Assembly (NCBI RefSeq): GCF_003058365.1
Contig: NZ_CP028858.1
Span: 1,426,001 to 1,490,000 of the forward strand
Origin: Halococcoides cellulosivorans
Lineage (GTDB): Archaea > Halobacteriota > Halobacteria > Halobacteriales > Haloarculaceae
Direction: 5' to 3'
Length of the DNA: 64,000 nucleotides
The notes beneath the pieces were generated by a model. The model was not told where the DNA came from. It was given only the letters and a program-made list of their open reading frames with translations, and made no database searches. Each line of letters starts with the position of its first letter. The first letter of the stretch is position 1. The translations under genes and the position numbers were made by a program. Of this stretch, positions 45,221-53,710 are shown piece by piece.

Positions 45221-46497
45221 GTCGGTGTCGCGTCGCGGACCTCGTCGTCGACCGTGGCGAGCGGCGCGTCCTCGACGGCCTCTCCCTGTCGCTCGATCCC
45301 GGCGAGATCGTCGCGCTCGTCGGCCCGAACGGCGCGGGCAAGACGACGCTGCTGGAGGCGATCACGGGCGTCGTCGACCGCGACGCGGGCCAGATCCACC
45401 TCGACGACGACTCGATCGACGAACTGGGCCGACGCGATATCGCCCGGCGGGTCGCGAGCGTCCCGCAGAATGGTGCGGTCGGCTTCGATCTGACGGTCGA
45501 AGACCTCGTCGGAATGGGCCGAACGCCATACCGATCGCGGTTCGAACTGTCGATGGGGGCGAGCGATCGCAATGCGGTCGGCGCGGCCATCGATCGGTTG
45601 GGCCTCGAATCGCTGGCCGATCGTCCGTTGACGACCCTGAGCGGTGGGCAGCGTCGGCGTGCGTACCTCGCGCGCGCACTCGCCCAGGACGCCCCGGTAC
45701 TCGCACTCGACGAACCGACCGCGAGTCTCGACATCGCGCACACCCGCGAGATCTTCGAAGCGGTCGTGGATCTGGCAGGCGCGGGGCGCACGGTGATCGC
45801 GGCGATCCACGACCTGAGCGTCGCCGCGCGGTACGCCGACCGGATCCTCGTGCTCGCGGACGGTGACATCCGCGCCCGTGGGCGGCCCGCGACGGTTCTC
45901 GACTCCGACGCCGTCGAGACTGCCTTTGGAACGTCGGTCGGCGTCGCGACCGACCCGATCACGGGAACGCCCACGATTCGGCCCGTCAGCGATGCGGGCA
46001 GCGAACGGATTCACGTCGTCGGCGGCGGCCCAGTCGCGGCCGGAGTGATCGGCCGACTCGCTGACGCCGGGCGAGTGGTCTCGGTCGGCCCGGTCCGAGA
46101 GGGCGATGTCGCCGCAGAGGCCGCCGCTGCGCGGGATATGACCAGTATTCGAGTCTCACGAGCGGGCCCGATCGACGAGCGAGCGATCGAACGCACCCGA
46201 AGAGTCGTCACCGAGGCCGGGACACTCGTCGTGGCCGGTGTCGCCGCGGGCCACCGCACGATCGCCCAGCGCCTCGCGGCGGCTGCCGATCGATGTGTCG
46301 TGGTTGACGACCGGTCCGAGACGGAATCGATCGCTGCCCTGCTCGACGCCTCGGTAGAGACGGCCACGCCGGACGAGATCATCGACCGTCTGTGCGGTGC
46401 CCCGACGGATCGAGCCGACCCAGAGCGAGAGCACGGGAGTCCACCGACCGCCGACGATCCGGCACGATCGGGTCAGTTCGTCTCGGAGTCGCGGTGA
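45217..46497 (+). CDS. btuD: Corrinoid ABC transporter ATPase with C-terminal extension
   Basis: A 426-residue ATP-binding subunit. It has Walker A GPNGAGKTT, signature LSGGQRRRAYLARAL, Walker B APVLALDEPTASLD and the switch His in AAIHDLS (all within residues 1-215). The remaining 170 or so residues start with a Rossmann-like segment HVVGGGPVAAGVIGRLADAG and continue as alternating strands and helices, absent from bacterial BtuD. The GTG start overlaps the btuC stop (GTGA). The extension may bind a nucleotide or corrinoid, but this is not known. Confidence 0.9.
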   Translation: MSRCRVADLVVDRGERRVLDGLSLSLDPGEIVALVGPNGAGKTTLLEAITGVVDRDAGQIHLDDDSIDELGRRDIARRVASVPQNGAVGFDLTVEDLVGMGRTPYRSRFELSMGASDRNAVGAAIDRLGLESLADRPLTTLSGGQRRRAYLARALAQDAPVLALDEPTASLDIAHTREIFEAVVDLAGAGRTVIAAIHDLSVAARYADRILVLADGDIRARGRPATVLDSDAVETAFGTSVGVATDPITGTPTIRPVSDAGSERIHVVGGGPVAAGVIGRLADAGRVVSVGPVREGDVAAEAAAARDMTSIRVSRAGPIDERAIERTRRVVTEAGTLVVAGVAAGHRTIAQRLAAAADRCVVVDDRSETESIAALLDASVETATPDEIIDRLCGAPTDRADPEREHGSPPTADDPARSGQFVSESR

Positions 46498-46889
46498 ACC
46501 AGGACGAGCCCCGTCATCGAAAGCACAGTTCGGCCCTCGACGGTCGTCTCAACGTCCAGCGCGACCCGTCCCCGCCGGTCGTCGTAGTCTTCACGCGCGG
46601 CGACCTCGACGGTCGTGACCAGTCGATCGCCCGGTCGGACCGGCGTCGGCCACCGCAACTGGTCGACGCCGAGACCCACATCGACGGCGACCTCGGAGAG
46701 CCAGCACTCGACCATCGCGTCCATCGTGACGGCTGCGGTATGCCACCCACTCGCGATCGGATCGTCGGCATCGCAGTGCATCGGCTGCGGGTCGAACTGT
46801 GCCCCGAAGGAGACGATGTCGTCTTCGGTGACTGTCCGGGGCTCGGCCCGGCGACGTTCACCGACCGACAGCGCCGAAAACGTTCGCAT
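46473..46889 (-). CDS. MaoC family (hotdog-fold) dehydratase-like protein
   Basis: A 138-residue single hotdog-domain protein. The hydratase motif is FDPQPMHCDADDPIASGWH (Asp and His of the active site), followed by TPVRPGDRLVTTVEV, typical of MaoC enoyl-CoA hydratases. The substrate cannot be deduced. It converges on btuD (25 bp overlap of the 3' ends) and is a single-gene unit. Confidence 0.88.
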   Translation of the reverse strand: MRTFSALSVGERRRAEPRTVTEDDIVSFGAQFDPQPMHCDADDPIASGWHTAAVTMDAMVECWLSEVAVDVGLGVDQLRWPTPVRPGDRLVTTVEVAAREDYDDRRGRVALDVETTVEGRTVLSMTGLVLVHRDSETN

Positions 46890-46938
46890 ACCAGTCCAAC
46901 GAGGGCCGTCGCGGAGAACCTGTCGGTCGCGAGGTCAC

Positions 46939-47502
46939 TCAGAAACGCAGTCCACCGGCGCGCTCGGCAGCCTCGAGCAGATCAGCGATCGAATCGTCCG
47001 GCCCGAGGTCCATCCGGGAGAGCGTCGTCCGGAGCCCCTCGGTCGGATAGGTGATCGGAACTGTCATTTCGAGCAGCAAAATCCCCAGAATCTCGTCGAT
47101 CGGGGTGTCCCGGTCGAGATGGCGAGCGTACCAGAGCACGAGGTTCTCGAAGACCGCCGTCACGTCGTCGGAGGTCATCTCCCGGCGCTCGACACGTTCG
47201 TCGAAGGTGCCAGTGACGTGAAAGCCGTACCGGGCGCTCGTCTCGCCCATGTGCTGTTCGAGAAACTCCTCGACGGCCCCACGGTCGATCACGGGGTCGG
47301 GGGCCGACTCCTCACGGGGTTCCGGGGCTCGTTGGGCCGTCGTCGACGGTTTGGACACGTCGAGGTCACCGATCGGATCGTGCGGGGAGACGACGTATCG
47401 GCCCTCCTCGATCTCTGCGACGTGTTCGTCGTCGGTGATGTCGAGCTCCTCGGGGGCGAGCACACCGCCCTCGTCGTCCTCGTCGTCTGGGCCCCCTGGC
47501 AT
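46939..47502 (-). CDS. Conserved acidic haloarchaeal protein (DUF7500-like)
   Basis: A 187-residue, very acidic cytoplasmic protein. The N-terminal motif LAPEELDITDDEHVAEIEEG, followed by RYVVSP, is a recurring haloarchaeal pattern (DUF7500-like, from memory). A disordered linker leads to a helical C-terminal domain with a hydrophobic stretch (IDEILGILLLEMTV). ATG 47502 (MPGGPDDED) is preferred over a start 30 nt upstream. It lies just downstream of two archaellin genes on the same strand, so a motility link is possible but unproven. Confidence 0.65.
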   Translation of the reverse strand: MPGGPDDEDDEGGVLAPEELDITDDEHVAEIEEGRYVVSPHDPIGDLDVSKPSTTAQRAPEPREESAPDPVIDRGAVEEFLEQHMGETSARYGFHVTGTFDERVERREMTSDDVTAVFENLVLWYARHLDRDTPIDEILGILLLEMTVPITYPTEGLRTTLSRMDLGPDDSIADLLEAAERAGGLRF

Positions 47503-47570
47503 TGTATACCGTAGGCTACGGGAGAATGCCACATAACTCCGTCGCCGCCGCTCGACGGTCGGGGAACGCG

Positions 47571-47580
47571 AAAAAGAAAG
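47571..47580 (-). terminator. T-run terminator after the first archaellin gene
   Basis: The coding strand reads CTTTCTTTTT beginning 9 nt after the archaellin stop (47589). T-rich tracts of this kind are the usual archaeal intrinsic terminators, so the archaellin transcript probably ends before the downstream acidic-protein gene. Confidence 0.5.
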
Positions 47581-47588
47581 GACGGCGC

Positions 47589-48188
47589 TTACAGTTCGAC
47601 GGACTCTTTGCCAGACAGCGAGTCCGGGACGTTCAGCGTGACGGTCGTCTGCCCACCGGAGCGGGTGTTGACCTGCATGGTGACGGTGTCACCGCTGTCG
47701 AGGTTAGAGAGACCCGACTGATTCAGGTCGACCGTGACGATCGCCCGGTCGACCGGGTCGTTCAGCGTCTGATCGTCGAGGATCGATCCGTCGTTGTCAC
47801 GGAGGGTCGTCCAGCTAAACGTCGCGAACGACGGCGAACTGATCTGATCGGAGACCAGTTGCGTACTCCCGCTGGCCGTAATCCACTGGATCGTCGTGTC
47901 GTTGAGGTTCACGTCGGCCGACCCCGGTGCGAGGCGAACGGTCATGTTGGCCTCGTTGATCTGGCCACTATTCACGTTCCCGACCGTACTCACTTCGACG
48001 AGTCGGTTGGTGACCTGCTCGGCGGCCTGCTGGCCACTCTGTTCGGCACTACTCTGGAGGAATCCAGCCGTGTTGATCAATACGCCCGCTGCGATCGCCG
48101 CGACCAGCACCATCGCGATGAACACGATGAGTGTGCCGATCCCGACCTGACCGCGGTCGTCGGTATCCGTTGTGATTCGTTCGAACAT
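47589..48188 (-). CDS. arlB: Archaellin (copy 1)
   Basis: A 199-residue structural subunit of the archaellum filament. A class III signal peptide precedes the prepilin-peptidase site ([10 protein letters not shown]), followed by a hydrophobic N-terminal helix ([19 protein letters not shown]) that packs in the filament core. The rest is a Ser/Thr/Asn/Asp-rich beta domain. About 90% identical to the upstream copy by eye, with an identical C-terminus and differences confined to the middle. It has its own upstream element at 48248. arlCDE-J genes are not adjacent. Confidence 0.93.
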   Translation of the reverse strand: MFERITTDTDDRGQVGIGTLIVFIAMVLVAAIAAGVLINTAGFLQSSAEQSGQQAAEQVTNRLVEVSTVGNVNSGQINEANMTVRLAPGSADVNLNDTTIQWITASGSTQLVSDQISSPSFATFSWTTLRDNDGSILDDQTLNDPVDRAIVTVDLNQSGLSNLDSGDTVTMQVNTRSGGQTTVTLNVPDSLSGKESVEL

Positions 48189-48247
48189 GGTTGATTGCCT
48201 GCTTCAGGCGGTACAGATCAGTTACCGCCTAACCCCATTAATACTGA

Positions 48248-48260
48248 CCCCCCTATTATC
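48248..48260 (-). promoter_or_regulatory. Archaellin upstream element (copy 1)
   Basis: GATAATAGGGGGG on the coding strand, 60 nt upstream of the archaellin ATG at 48188. An identical 13-mer lies 64 nt upstream of the second archaellin. It is a likely promoter or regulator-binding element; its AT-rich half could act as a TATA box with a 30-40 nt leader. Confidence 0.6.
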
Positions 48261-48336
48261 AGAGTTGAGTATTACGTTCCATCGGAGAGAACAGCGGTAT
48301 CAGAAGAGAATATCGACCGACGCAGACGGGTTCAGC

Positions 48337-48936
48337 CTACAGTTCGACGGACTCCTTGCCGGACAGCGAGTCCGGGACGTTCAGCGTGACGGTCGTCTGC
48401 CCACCGGAGCGGGTGTTGACCTGTAGCGTCACGGTGTTGCCGCTGTCGAGGTAGTTGAGTTCCGCCTGGCTCAGGTCGATCGTGATGATCGCCCGGTCGA
48501 CGGGGTCGTTGAGGGTGTTGTCGTCGGTGATAGACCCGTCGTTGTCACGGAGCGTCGTCCAGTTGAACGTCGCGAACGACGTCCCGCTGACCTGGTCAGA
48601 GACCAGTTGCGTACTCCCGCTGGCCGTGATCCACTGCATCGTCGTGTCGTTGAGGTTCACGTCGGCCGACCCCGGCGCGAGCCGGACGGTCATGTTGGCT
48701 TCGACGATCTGTGAACCATTCACCTCGCCGACCGTGCTCACTTCGACGAGTCGGTTGGTGACCTGCTCGGCGGCCTGCTGGCCACTCTGTTCGGCACTAC
48801 TCTGGAGGAATCCAGCCGTGTTGATCAGTACGCCCGCTGCGATCGCCGCGACCAGCACCATCGCGATGAACACGATCAGCGTGCCAATCCCGACCTGTCC
48901 GCGGTCGTCCGTATCCGTTGTGATTCGTTCGAACAT
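48337..48936 (-). CDS. arlB: Archaellin (copy 2)
   Basis: A 199-residue archaellin, same length as copy 1 and sharing the processing site and first 69 residues. Differences cluster between residues 70 and 170 (for example GNVNSGQIN against GEVNGSQIV). The final 30 or so residues are identical again. ATG 48936 (MFERITT) is used; the upstream in-frame codons are leader. It lies 148 bp upstream of copy 1 and 200 bp after the next gene. Either both form the filament or one is a variant, as in multi-archaellin haloarchaea. Confidence 0.93.
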   Translation of the reverse strand: MFERITTDTDDRGQVGIGTLIVFIAMVLVAAIAAGVLINTAGFLQSSAEQSGQQAAEQVTNRLVEVSTVGEVNGSQIVEANMTVRLAPGSADVNLNDTTMQWITASGSTQLVSDQVSGTSFATFNWTTLRDNDGSITDDNTLNDPVDRAIITIDLSQAELNYLDSGNTVTLQVNTRSGGQTTVTLNVPDSLSGKESVEL

Positions 48937-48999
48937 GGGTACTCGTCCGGACGAACCGGACGTTACCTCAGAGTAGTCGAACATTCTACTTAACCGATT

Positions 49000-49012
49000 C
49001 CCCCCTATTATC
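49000..49012 (-). promoter_or_regulatory. Archaellin upstream element (copy 2)
   Basis: The same GATAATAGGGGGG as at 48248, 64 nt upstream of ATG 48936. The sequences flanking the two elements differ, so the conserved 13-mer stands out from a simple gene duplication. A weaker relative (TTTATGGGGGGG) occurs about 23-34 nt upstream of the small membrane protein gene at 49414. Confidence 0.6.
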
Positions 49013-49135
49013 GATCACGATAACTTATTACCCGAGGTCAGATTGGTTGATCTCAGCAGTGATAGAATGGAACCGAGCCGACACAGACGAGGACAGAACC
49101 GCGAACGACACACGACACGAGCGGCGACACCCTCG

Positions 49136-49414
49136 TCAGGAGCGATACGTGATGAGACTGTAGATGACGAACAGATACCCGAAGGTCGTGAGTCCGCTGT
49201 TGACGAGCAACAGCGATCGCGCCCCTTCGAAGTTCGTGATGAACGCGCTAATCATCGTAGCCGATGCACCGGCGACGGCGAGGGCGAAGCCCAGCGAGAG
49301 GTGGAGCATCGCCTTCCGTGATGTCTCCGCGTACGCGCGCATCGCCATGCCCACCATGGTGAGCCCAGCGACGACGAAAATCAGCGTGAGGACGGCGTAC
49401 AGAAGTTCAATCAT
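49136..49414 (-). CDS. Small three-helix membrane protein (DUF7521-like)
   Basis: A 92-residue protein with three hydrophobic helices (LYAVLTLIFVVAGLTMVGMA; GFALAVAGASATMISAF; LTTFGYLFVIYSLITY). It resembles a small haloarchaeal membrane family, DUF7521-like, an assignment made from memory. Its function is unknown, but it often lies beside a winged-helix regulator, as here: the regulator gene ends 85 bp upstream. A poly-G/AT element close to the start resembles the archaellin element. Confidence 0.7.
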   Translation of the reverse strand: MIELLYAVLTLIFVVAGLTMVGMAMRAYAETSRKAMLHLSLGFALAVAGASATMISAFITNFEGARSLLLVNSGLTTFGYLFVIYSLITYRS

Positions 49415-49499
49415 CGATACATATTCATAGCACTCACCCCCCCATAAATCTCCTCACAAAAATACAGCCAGTGATAATCGGCTCTCAGACGCTGAACGG

Positions 49500-49835
49500 T
49501 CAGCTCTCGGAGAGGGTGCGCCAGGCCTCGTCGAGTTTGTTCGCGACCTCCGAGCGTTCTTCGACGACGATCGACAGCGAGTCGTCGAAGTCGACACGGA
49601 CCTCGTCGACGTTCCGCCGGTACACCTTGATCCGGCGACGGTCCTCGGAGAGCACGCTGTCGTGGAGTTCGAGGAGATTGTGGTCCGTGAGTTCGTCGAT
49701 CCGGCGGTACGTGGTCGCGATCGGAATGTCGAGTTCGTCGCTCAGGTCCTGGGCCGATCGCGGTTCGTCGGTGGCATCAAGGATCTCCGCACTGTACTTG
49801 TTCCCCAGAGTCCGAAGAAGATCGACCGAGGCCAT
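49500..49835 (-). CDS. Winged helix-turn-helix transcriptional regulator (ArsR-like)
   Basis: A 111-residue DNA-binding protein. The winged HTH covers about residues 5-75: LGNKYSAEILDATDEPRSAQ, LSDELDIPIATTYRRIDEL (recognition helix) and a wing (DRRRIKVYRRN). The last 30 residues are an amphipathic helix, probably for dimerisation. Placement between archaellins and a KaiC-like ATPase suggests a motility or adhesion regulator; the target is not visible. The single-domain form fits haloarchaeal ArsR-like proteins. Confidence 0.82.
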   Translation of the reverse strand: MASVDLLRTLGNKYSAEILDATDEPRSAQDLSDELDIPIATTYRRIDELTDHNLLELHDSVLSEDRRRIKVYRRNVDEVRVDFDDSLSIVVEERSEVANKLDEAWRTLSES

Positions 49836-50001
49836 TTGTTATCAATAGTTGAATTTGTGGGGGCTTAAATCTACTGGGAATCAACCGTGATAGCACCCGG
49901 ACAGACGATGTGGCAATATCGGCATCGAGAGGACTCAAATAACCCGAAATCGGCCGTTATCAGGGTTGAATCGGGGCGGAGTTTCGGTGAGCCTGGATCG
50001 T

Positions 50002-50727
50002 TCAGAGCGGGTATTCGTCCTCGTTCATCATCGAGAACGCACTGGCGTTCTTGTGGACCTTGATGCCGCCCTGTTCGATCTCGATCGGGAAGATGTCGGT
50101 ATCGATTTTCTGCTTGCGCATCTTCGCGACCCAGACGTACCGATTGACCCCAGACTCGGTCGGCGTCTGGAGCAAGTAGATGTTGCCGTCGGTCAGGTAG
50201 TTCTCCAGGCCGATATCCGATTTGGGGAACACCGCGCCCTGCTCGTTGGTCATCAACGTGGTCAGCCCGTTCTCTTTGAGGATATCGGTGAATTTGAGGA
50301 GGTAGGTCCGGCGTTCTTTCTCGTCGTCGAAAAAGAGCTCGAACATCGCGAGCGAGTCCAGCACGACACGCTCGAATTCACTGTCCTTGCAGTCGTCGAG
50401 GATCAGATCGAGAGAGGTCGAGAACTCGTTGTCGCTGAGCAGTTCACGCTTGTCGTAGATCCTGATCTGGTCGGAATCGACGTATTCGGCCCAGCGGTCC
50501 AGCCCGATCGACTCGGCGGCCTCGCGCAAGTCCTCCTGGTTTTCCTCGAACGAGAGGAAGATGCCCTTCTCGTCGAACTGGTCGACACCGTTGTAGATGA
50601 ACTGGAGCCCGAAAATCGTCTTCCCGGCCCCGGGGTTTCCGCTGACGAGCGTCGTCGAGTTCTTCACGATGCCCCCGTTGAGAATCGAATCGAGACCGTC
50701 GATACCGGTTTTGGTGAGTTCGATCAT
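50002..50727 (-). CDS. KaiC/RAD55-like RecA-fold ATPase
   Basis: A 241-residue single-domain KaiC-like protein. Walker A is VSGNPGAGKTIFGLQF (about residues 27-42). FLSFEENQEDLREAA follows, and VVLDSLAMFELFF is Walker B. It begins TKTGIDGLDSILNGGI, the normal start for this family (ATG 50727). Single-domain KaiC-like ATPases include ArlH, which gates archaellum assembly, and signal-transduction proteins. The closeness to archaellin genes makes a motility role plausible, but other arl genes are absent. Confidence 0.82.
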   Translation of the reverse strand: MIELTKTGIDGLDSILNGGIVKNSTTLVSGNPGAGKTIFGLQFIYNGVDQFDEKGIFLSFEENQEDLREAAESIGLDRWAEYVDSDQIRIYDKRELLSDNEFSTSLDLILDDCKDSEFERVVLDSLAMFELFFDDEKERRTYLLKFTDILKENGLTTLMTNEQGAVFPKSDIGLENYLTDGNIYLLQTPTESGVNRYVWVAKMRKQKIDTDIFPIEIEQGGIKVHKNASAFSMMNEDEYPL

Positions 50728-50850
50728 CTGTGTGTGGGTTCCTTGTCTCGAAAATCTTATCCGAGTGGTCAAAAAACCTTGTTCCTCGATCGGGGGCGAT
50801 CCACCGCCATCGCCGGGACGTTTATCTTCATCTCTCCGCTACGTGGTCAC

Positions 50851-51378
50851 ATGGACGTTGACATTGTACCGATCGGCAACATATCCGGGCCCGTCAAGCG
50901 GGAAGCGTCGCGGGCACTCCGATCGGTGTTCGATTTCGACGTTTTCGTTCGCGATACGGAGCCCATCCCGGACTCGGCGTACGACGCCTCACGCGATCAG
51001 TACCGGGCCGAATCGCTGATCGATCTGGTCAGCACGGCTGGCCGGGCAGAGAAGAATCTGGGGCTGACCGAGGCCGATCTGTTCTACTCACAACGGAACT
51101 TCGTGTTCGGACTCGCCTACCTCCGTGGAGCGGCCGGCATCGTCTCGACGAACCGACTCCGCATGCAATCGGACGGCGGCTTTTCGAACCGATCGGACGA
51201 CGACGTGTTTGCCGACCGGGTTCGCACCGAAGTCACCCACGAAATCGGCCACACGCTCGGACTCGAACACTGCGACGACGAACGCTGTGTGATGCACTTC
51301 TCACCGACGGTCAGAGACGTCGACCAGAAAGACGAACACCTCTGTGGGACCTGCGCGAAGTCACTCGACCCGCTCTGA
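50851..51378 (+). CDS. amzA: Archaemetzincin zinc metalloprotease
   Basis: A 175-residue metzincin. The active site is HEIGHTLGLEHC followed by DDERCVMHFS; with CGTC further on this makes the archaemetzincin motif (HExxHxxGxxHCx4CxM ... CxxC), here with 16 residues between Met and the CxxC. The Cys residues bind a second zinc. GTTTATCTT about 28 nt upstream of ATG 50851 fits a leaderless transcript. Substrates are unknown. Divergent from the KaiC-like gene. Confidence 0.93.
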   Translation: MDVDIVPIGNISGPVKREASRALRSVFDFDVFVRDTEPIPDSAYDASRDQYRAESLIDLVSTAGRAEKNLGLTEADLFYSQRNFVFGLAYLRGAAGIVSTNRLRMQSDGGFSNRSDDDVFADRVRTEVTHEIGHTLGLEHCDDERCVMHFSPTVRDVDQKDEHLCGTCAKSLDPL

Positions 51379-51433
51379 TCGGTGATGGCCGCGGATCCGA
51401 TGGACCGATACCGCGCGTCCGATCGAACGCGAC

Positions 51434-52618
51434 TCAGCGATCGGTTCTGACGACAGCGCCGGGGTCGGTACGCGCCCCGGATTCGAGAACGCTCCCCGCG
51501 TCGATCGACGTGTCGATCCCCGTTTTTACGTCGTCACCCGTGACGACGCCGAACTTCCGGCGGTCCGTCGAGACGCGTTCGCCGTCGATCGCGACCTCGA
51601 CGGAGGTCTCGTCGTGACGGAGGTTCGCGACGGTCGTCCCCGCGCCGAAATTGCAGTTCCGGCCGATGACGCTGTCACCGACGTAGGAGAGATGCGCGAC
51701 GCTCGTCCCGGCCCGCACGATCGAGTTTTTGATCTCCACGCTTTGGCCGCCGAGCGAGGCGTCCGGCCCGATCACTGTCTTCCCGCGGATGTAGGCGTTC
51801 GGCCCGACCTCCGCCCCCGAGCGGACGATGACCGGGCCTTCGATCACGGTGCGTGCGTCGACGGTCGCGCCCGATTCGACGACGACTGGCCCGCGGAGAG
51901 TCGCGTCCTCGTGGACCGAGCCCTCGATCCGGCGGTCGAGGTCGTCGAGCGCGCGCTCGGTCGCGGCCAACAGGTCCCAGGGGCGACCGACGTCGAGCCA
52001 GCGATCGAACTCGACGGCCTGCACGTCGTGACTGTCGATCACGCGCTCGAGCACGTCGGTGAGTTCGTACTCACCACGCTGACTCTGGGGAACGTCGAGA
52101 CAGTCGAGGGCCGCCCCGGGGAACACGTACGCGCCCGCGTTGACGGTGTAGGACTCGGGCGCTGACGGTTTCTCTCGAATGCGGGTCGCGACGCCGTCCG
52201 TGACGGTGATCACCCCGTACTCCCGGGGGTCCTCGACGCGCGTGACGCCGACGGCAGGGCCACCGTCGAACAGCGCGGCGAGGTCGTCGGGATCGTACCA
52301 GTTGTCGCCGTTGAGGACGGCGAAGGGCCCGTCGAGGCGGTCGCGCGCGGTCCGGACAGCGTCGGCCGTCCCCAGGCGCTCGGGTTGGTGGGCGAACGTC
52401 ACCGGCACGCCGCGATAGGCCGACCCGAAATACGACCGGATCGCCTCGGCCTCGTAGCCCACGACGACGATCAGTTCGGTCGCTCCAGCGGCGACCGCCG
52501 CGTCGGCCACGTGCGCGACGAGCGGGCGGTCACCGACGGGGAGCATGGGTTTGGGCGTCGCGTCGGTCAACGGGCCCATCCGCGTCCCCTCACCCGCCGC
52601 GAGCACGACGGTCTGCAT
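51434..52618 (-). CDS. Sugar-1-phosphate nucleotidyltransferase with left-handed beta-helix domain
   Basis: A 394-residue, two-domain GlmU-like enzyme. The nucleotidyltransferase half has VVLAAGEGTRMGPLTDATPK and the metal-site motif VLNGDNWYDPDD. The C-terminal half holds hexapeptide repeats (for example SIVRAGTSVAHLSYVGDSVI and NCNFGAGTTVANLRHDE), as in acetyltransferases. It probably makes UDP-GlcNAc or a dTDP/UDP-sugar for surface glycosylation; the exact sugar is unclear. ATG 52618 (MQTVVLAAG) is used; an ATG 6 nt upstream is also possible. Confidence 0.88.
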   Translation of the reverse strand: MQTVVLAAGEGTRMGPLTDATPKPMLPVGDRPLVAHVADAAVAAGATELIVVVGYEAEAIRSYFGSAYRGVPVTFAHQPERLGTADAVRTARDRLDGPFAVLNGDNWYDPDDLAALFDGGPAVGVTRVEDPREYGVITVTDGVATRIREKPSAPESYTVNAGAYVFPGAALDCLDVPQSQRGEYELTDVLERVIDSHDVQAVEFDRWLDVGRPWDLLAATERALDDLDRRIEGSVHEDATLRGPVVVESGATVDARTVIEGPVIVRSGAEVGPNAYIRGKTVIGPDASLGGQSVEIKNSIVRAGTSVAHLSYVGDSVIGRNCNFGAGTTVANLRHDETSVEVAIDGERVSTDRRKFGVVTGDDVKTGIDTSIDAGSVLESGARTDPGAVVRTDR

Positions 52619-52722
52619 ACACATCAGTCGGGGATCACGCCCAATAGGGGTGACGAAACGGGCCAGGTCGACGGACGCGGTCCTCCGGGCCGAGAGAACT
52701 GATCGCCAGAACCACCGAAGAG

Positions 52723-52797
52723 TGCTCGGTCCGGGATTCGAACCCAGGTCATCGGCTCGAAAGGCCGATATGATTGGCCGGACTACACCAACCGAGC
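52723..52797 (-). tRNA. tRNA-Glu (anticodon TTC)
   Basis: A complete 75-nt cloverleaf. The acceptor stem pairs GCTCGGT with ACCGAGC and A is the discriminator base. The anticodon stem TCGGC/GCCGA encloses loop CTTTCGA, with anticodon TTC (Glu). The T-arm contains GGTTCGAATCC. CCA is not encoded and there is no intron. Flanked by the sugar nucleotidyltransferase and a helix-hairpin-helix gene. Confidence 0.96.
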
Positions 52798-52866
52798 GCC
52801 ATCAGACGATTGCGTGCAGGGGCACTTAAACTCGTCTTTCCAGTCCCGCCGTCGGTCCGCCGGCCG

Positions 52867-53610
52867 TCACTCCAGGATGGCCGCGGCCCGGTCCTGCCAG
52901 CGACCGACTCGCGTCTCCGAGAGGTCGGTCGAATCGGCCAGCGACGCCGTATCGGCCTCGACGAGCGCATCGACCGACGACACCCCCGCGTCGATCAGCC
53001 GTTGTTCGTAGGCCGGGCCGATCCCCTTGATGTCGGTCAGATCGGGGCCAGTCGAACTGGTGTCGGCGTCGGCCTCGTCCGACTCTGCCTCTTCGATCGG
53101 CGTGCTCGAAGACGTGACAGCGTCGCCTCCTCGCTGATCGTCGCCCCGACTCGCCGTCGTGGTGTCCGTCGAGACCGGGTCACTCTCGGCGGTGGCCTCG
53201 GCCTCCTCGATGCCGACCGCCGTGGAACTGCCCGCCCCGCCCGAAGCGCCGTCCGATCGGGTGGCACTGCCAGCCCCGCTTCCGGCGGTATCGTCCAGAT
53301 CAGTTCCAGCGGTGTCGTCGCTGTCGTCTCGACCGACCGCGGAGTCGGCCTCGGTCTCGTGGTCTCCCGGCCCCTGGGCGTCTGCGAAGGCCTCGGGGCC
53401 GGCCTGAACGTCGGACTCGTCACCGTCGTATCCCGGGGGGACACCCCATTCTTCTGGGTCCTCTGTCTCCATCGTGGTCCCGCCCTCGCCGCCGTCGGTC
53501 GTGTGATCGGGTGGCGAGTCGTCGACAGCCACGTCCACGTCGCTGTTCGTCGATTCCGACCGCGTCGATCCGAGTCCGAGAAGCGATTTGATCCGATCCA
53601 GCAGCGTCAT
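52867..53610 (-). CDS. Acidic protein with C-terminal helix-hairpin-helix domain
   Basis: A 247-residue protein. The N-terminal 15 residues (MTLLDRIKSLLGLG) form an amphipathic helix; residues 20-185 are a disordered Ser/Thr/Asp/Gly-rich stretch. The C-terminal domain (about 188-247) is a helix-hairpin-helix pair, DLTDIKGIGPAYEQRLIDAG followed by VDALVEADTASLADSTDLS, a fold that usually binds DNA non-specifically. Function unknown. It ends 69 bp from tRNA-Glu, and the upstream aroE is on the same strand. Confidence 0.8.
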   Translation of the reverse strand: MTLLDRIKSLLGLGSTRSESTNSDVDVAVDDSPPDHTTDGGEGGTTMETEDPEEWGVPPGYDGDESDVQAGPEAFADAQGPGDHETEADSAVGRDDSDDTAGTDLDDTAGSGAGSATRSDGASGGAGSSTAVGIEEAEATAESDPVSTDTTTASRGDDQRGGDAVTSSSTPIEEAESDEADADTSSTGPDLTDIKGIGPAYEQRLIDAGVSSVDALVEADTASLADSTDLSETRVGRWQDRAAAILE

Positions 53611-53710
53611 GGTCCCAAATACCGGCCGCCCCTACATAAAATCGATCGCCGTGAGACACGAATTCACCGGGCGGCAGTGCCGATCGTCACGATTGCACAC
53701 CTCCTTCGAG

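Noticed and set aside
52723-52797. Integration site (att) at the tRNA-Glu
   Set aside because: No repeat of the tRNA 3' end and no integrase gene nearby.
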